A stretch of DNA of 7,776 bases from UBA1876 sp964515395. Its GTDB lineage: Bacteria > Synergistota > Synergistia > Synergistales > Thermovirgaceae. The translations under genes were made by a program, and so were the position numbers. The stretch covers positions 1 through 7,776 of the forward strand of contig CAZERC010000050.1 in NCBI GenBank assembly GCA_964515395.1. Direction: 5' to 3'. Positions 6,646 through 7,776 of the stretch are shown piece after piece (positions within the stretch are counted from its first letter, which is position 1; the number at the start of each line of letters is the position of its first letter). The notes beneath the pieces were generated by a model. The model was not told where the DNA came from and made no database searches. It worked only from the letters and a program-made list of their open reading frames with translations.

Positions 6646-7170
6646 TCAGAAATCATTGAAGAGGCGAAGCGAGAGAACAACCATGAGGCCGGCGATGAAA
6701 AGATAGACTCCGTAAAGAATGACGATGAAAGAGAACATTTGCAAGGAGGCGTAGATGAGCCCTGCACCAAAAACCAGGTGAATGATTCCAAAAAGAACTG
6801 CAGGCATGATGTTGACTTGACCTCGCATTTTGTGTGCCGAGACAAAACGGTCAACGGCGAGCAGGATGGCAAAAAGTCCGAGCACAGCCCCCGTGATGTG
6901 GATCGTCGCACTGGTATTCAAGAGGATGTACAGCCCGGTCCCCATGAGGGCAAGGCTGAGCACAAGCAGCAGTATCCTGTTCTTGACGGTGTTCCACTTG
7001 AAAATAACCGCAAGAGTGCGGAAAAAGCCGTAAAGAAGAAGAATCGCTCCGACGAGAATTGTTATGAGTCCGACGATTCGCTCTGGCATGACTATAAAGG
7101 CGGCGCCGAAAATCATAAGCGCAATTCCGAGAAAGTAGCCAAGGTTCTTGAGCCTTGTGACGACAAACAT
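6646..7170 (-). CDS. DUF308/HdeD-like six-helix membrane protein
   Basis: A 174-residue inner-membrane protein starting MFVVTRLKNLGYFLG, with six hydrophobic helices at roughly 10-28, 32-50, 65-85, 90-108, 121-141 and 144-166. It looks like two three-helix halves, as in the HdeD/DUF308 family. E. coli HdeD is linked to acid resistance; most homologues have no known biochemical role. ATG 7170 was chosen because AGGAGG lies 7 nt upstream; the longer frame to 7236 adds a 22-residue extension with no ribosome binding site of its own. It is convergent with the AOR operon and divergent from the broken gene at 7290, so probably monocistronic. A TACAAT (7206-7201, minus strand) could be its -10, without a convincing -35. 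Confidence 0.78.
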   Translation of the reverse strand: MFVVTRLKNLGYFLGIALMIFGAAFIVMPERIVGLITILVGAILLLYGFFRTLAVIFKWNTVKNRILLLVLSLALMGTGLYILLNTSATIHITGAVLGLFAILLAVDRFVSAHKMRGQVNIMPAVLFGIIHLVFGAGLIYASLQMFSFIVILYGVYLFIAGLMVVLSLRLFNDF

Positions 7171-7289
7171 TCTGATACCTCCTTTCGGGTCTTGCCGGTT
7201 ATTGTACATTATTACCTGAGCGACGAAAAAGAACACAGCAGGGAAAGACTTGTAATGGCATCGTCGAATTTGAAGAAGGAAAAAAGCGG

Positions 7290-7751
7290 GTGATAATGAT
7301 TTCCGTTTCTGTCAAATGGGGAAAATACCCGAACGCGAGGTTCGGAATTCTCTTCATTGGGGGAGTGCAAAACCGGGAGGGGAGTAACCAACTGGACAAA
7401 AAGCGAGAATTACCGGAAGAACGTTTACGCTCTCGGTATTCGGGCATGGACCGAAAAGAAGTATCGGCGCAGCCTCCTTTTGCCGAATACCAAAGGTATT
7501 TCAAAAAGTTCAAACAGAATTACCCGGTATTATTTCAACTCGAGACGGTAGCCTTCAAGGGAAGGTCACTCAGCTCACCGTCACCACTTGTTGCCACCAT
7601 GTTCATGGCGGAACTTTTTCCGGACCTCATGCTCGAGGCCGCGATGATTGACCGGATCACGCACCGGTCACACGTTCTCGACATGAACGGCGCCTCTTGC
7701 CGACTGGCCGAGACGAAACGCCGGAAGGTAAAAGAAAGTGGCTCGATTTAA
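7290..7751 (+). pseudogene. B3/4-domain protein truncated and fused in frame to an IstB tail
   Basis: Residues 1-109 match the N-terminal half of stand-alone B3/4 domain proteins, related to the tRNA-binding/editing region of PheRS beta: MISVSV near the start, RSRYSGMDRKEVSAQPP, AEYQRYFKKFKQNYPVLFQLE, TVAFKGRSL, then PLVATMFMAEL. In intact members MFMAEL is usually followed by a segment such as KNLLLTAGHD and roughly another hundred residues; here it is replaced. Residues about 110-153 (MIDRITHRSHVLDMNG, then RLAETKRRK) match the C-terminus of an IS21-family IstB ATPase. The frame stays open across the junction, so a 153-residue chimera may be made, but neither half should be functional. GTG 7290 is chosen because AGAAGGA (7274-7280) lies 9 nt upstream; ATG 7296 is the alternative. 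The gene was evidently broken by IS21 insertion followed by deletion of most of the element. Confidence 0.72.
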
Positions 7752-7776
7752 ATGAGCGGGCGGCTCAGTTTTATAT
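7617..7776 (+). mobile_element. Right-end remnant of an IS21-family element, continues past window
   Basis: Only the last 44 or so codons of istB remain (7617-7751), missing the Walker motifs. The sequence after its stop contains GGCTCAGTTTTATAT (7762-7776), which resembles from memory the repeated transposase-binding sites downstream of istB in IS21-family elements. istA and most of istB are absent to the left, so this part cannot transpose by itself. Confidence 0.6.

Noticed and set aside
6739..7293. 184-codon plus-strand frame opposite the DUF308 gene
   Set aside because: Highly charged translation without hydrophobic core; it is the antisense of a clear six-helix protein with a good ribosome binding site.

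Overview
This looks like part of the chromosome of a strictly anaerobic, medium-GC bacterium, most likely a deltaproteobacterium (Desulfobacterota). That placement is an inference from gene types: a PocR/PAS/HD-GYP signalling protein, a tungsten-type aldehyde ferredoxin oxidoreductase (AOR), and a TIGR04076/polyferredoxin fusion. Nothing in the window fixes the taxon. There is no rRNA, tRNA or CRISPR array that I can see.

Layout. Positions 1-1843 (minus) hold a large, C-terminally cut signalling protein: PocR sensor, two PAS domains and an HD-GYP cyclic-dinucleotide phosphodiesterase. It was found by translating the minus strand by hand, because its reading frame runs off the window edge. After about 260 bases without a gene comes the most interesting part (2103-2366). 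It has a near-consensus sigma-70 promoter and a 25-codon leader peptide with its own Shine-Dalgarno and three consecutive Trp codons. Mutually exclusive antiterminator and terminator hairpins follow, the terminator ending in a U-rich tract. This is the complete architecture of a ribosome-mediated tryptophan attenuator. A second perfect 18-bp hairpin follows it.

The attenuator does not precede trp biosynthesis genes. It precedes a tight same-strand cluster: an NhaC-superfamily transporter (2508-3938), a TIGR04076 domain fused to a four-cluster ferredoxin (3974-4702), and an AOR (4713-6560). The simplest reading is an operon switched on when charged tRNA-Trp is scarce. The transporter would import tryptophan or an indole/aryl compound, and the AOR/ferredoxin pair would interconvert an aryl acid and aldehyde with low-potential electrons. 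The regulation is well supported by the sequence; the substrates are inference.

The cluster ends at an inverted repeat (6575-6615), which probably serves as terminator for the convergent minus-strand gene for a six-helix DUF308/HdeD-like membrane protein (6646-7170). The right end (7290-7776) is a broken gene: the N-terminal half of a stand-alone B3/4 (PheRS beta-like) domain protein, joined in frame to the C-terminal tail of an IS21-family IstB ATPase, followed by what looks like the start of the IS21 end repeats.
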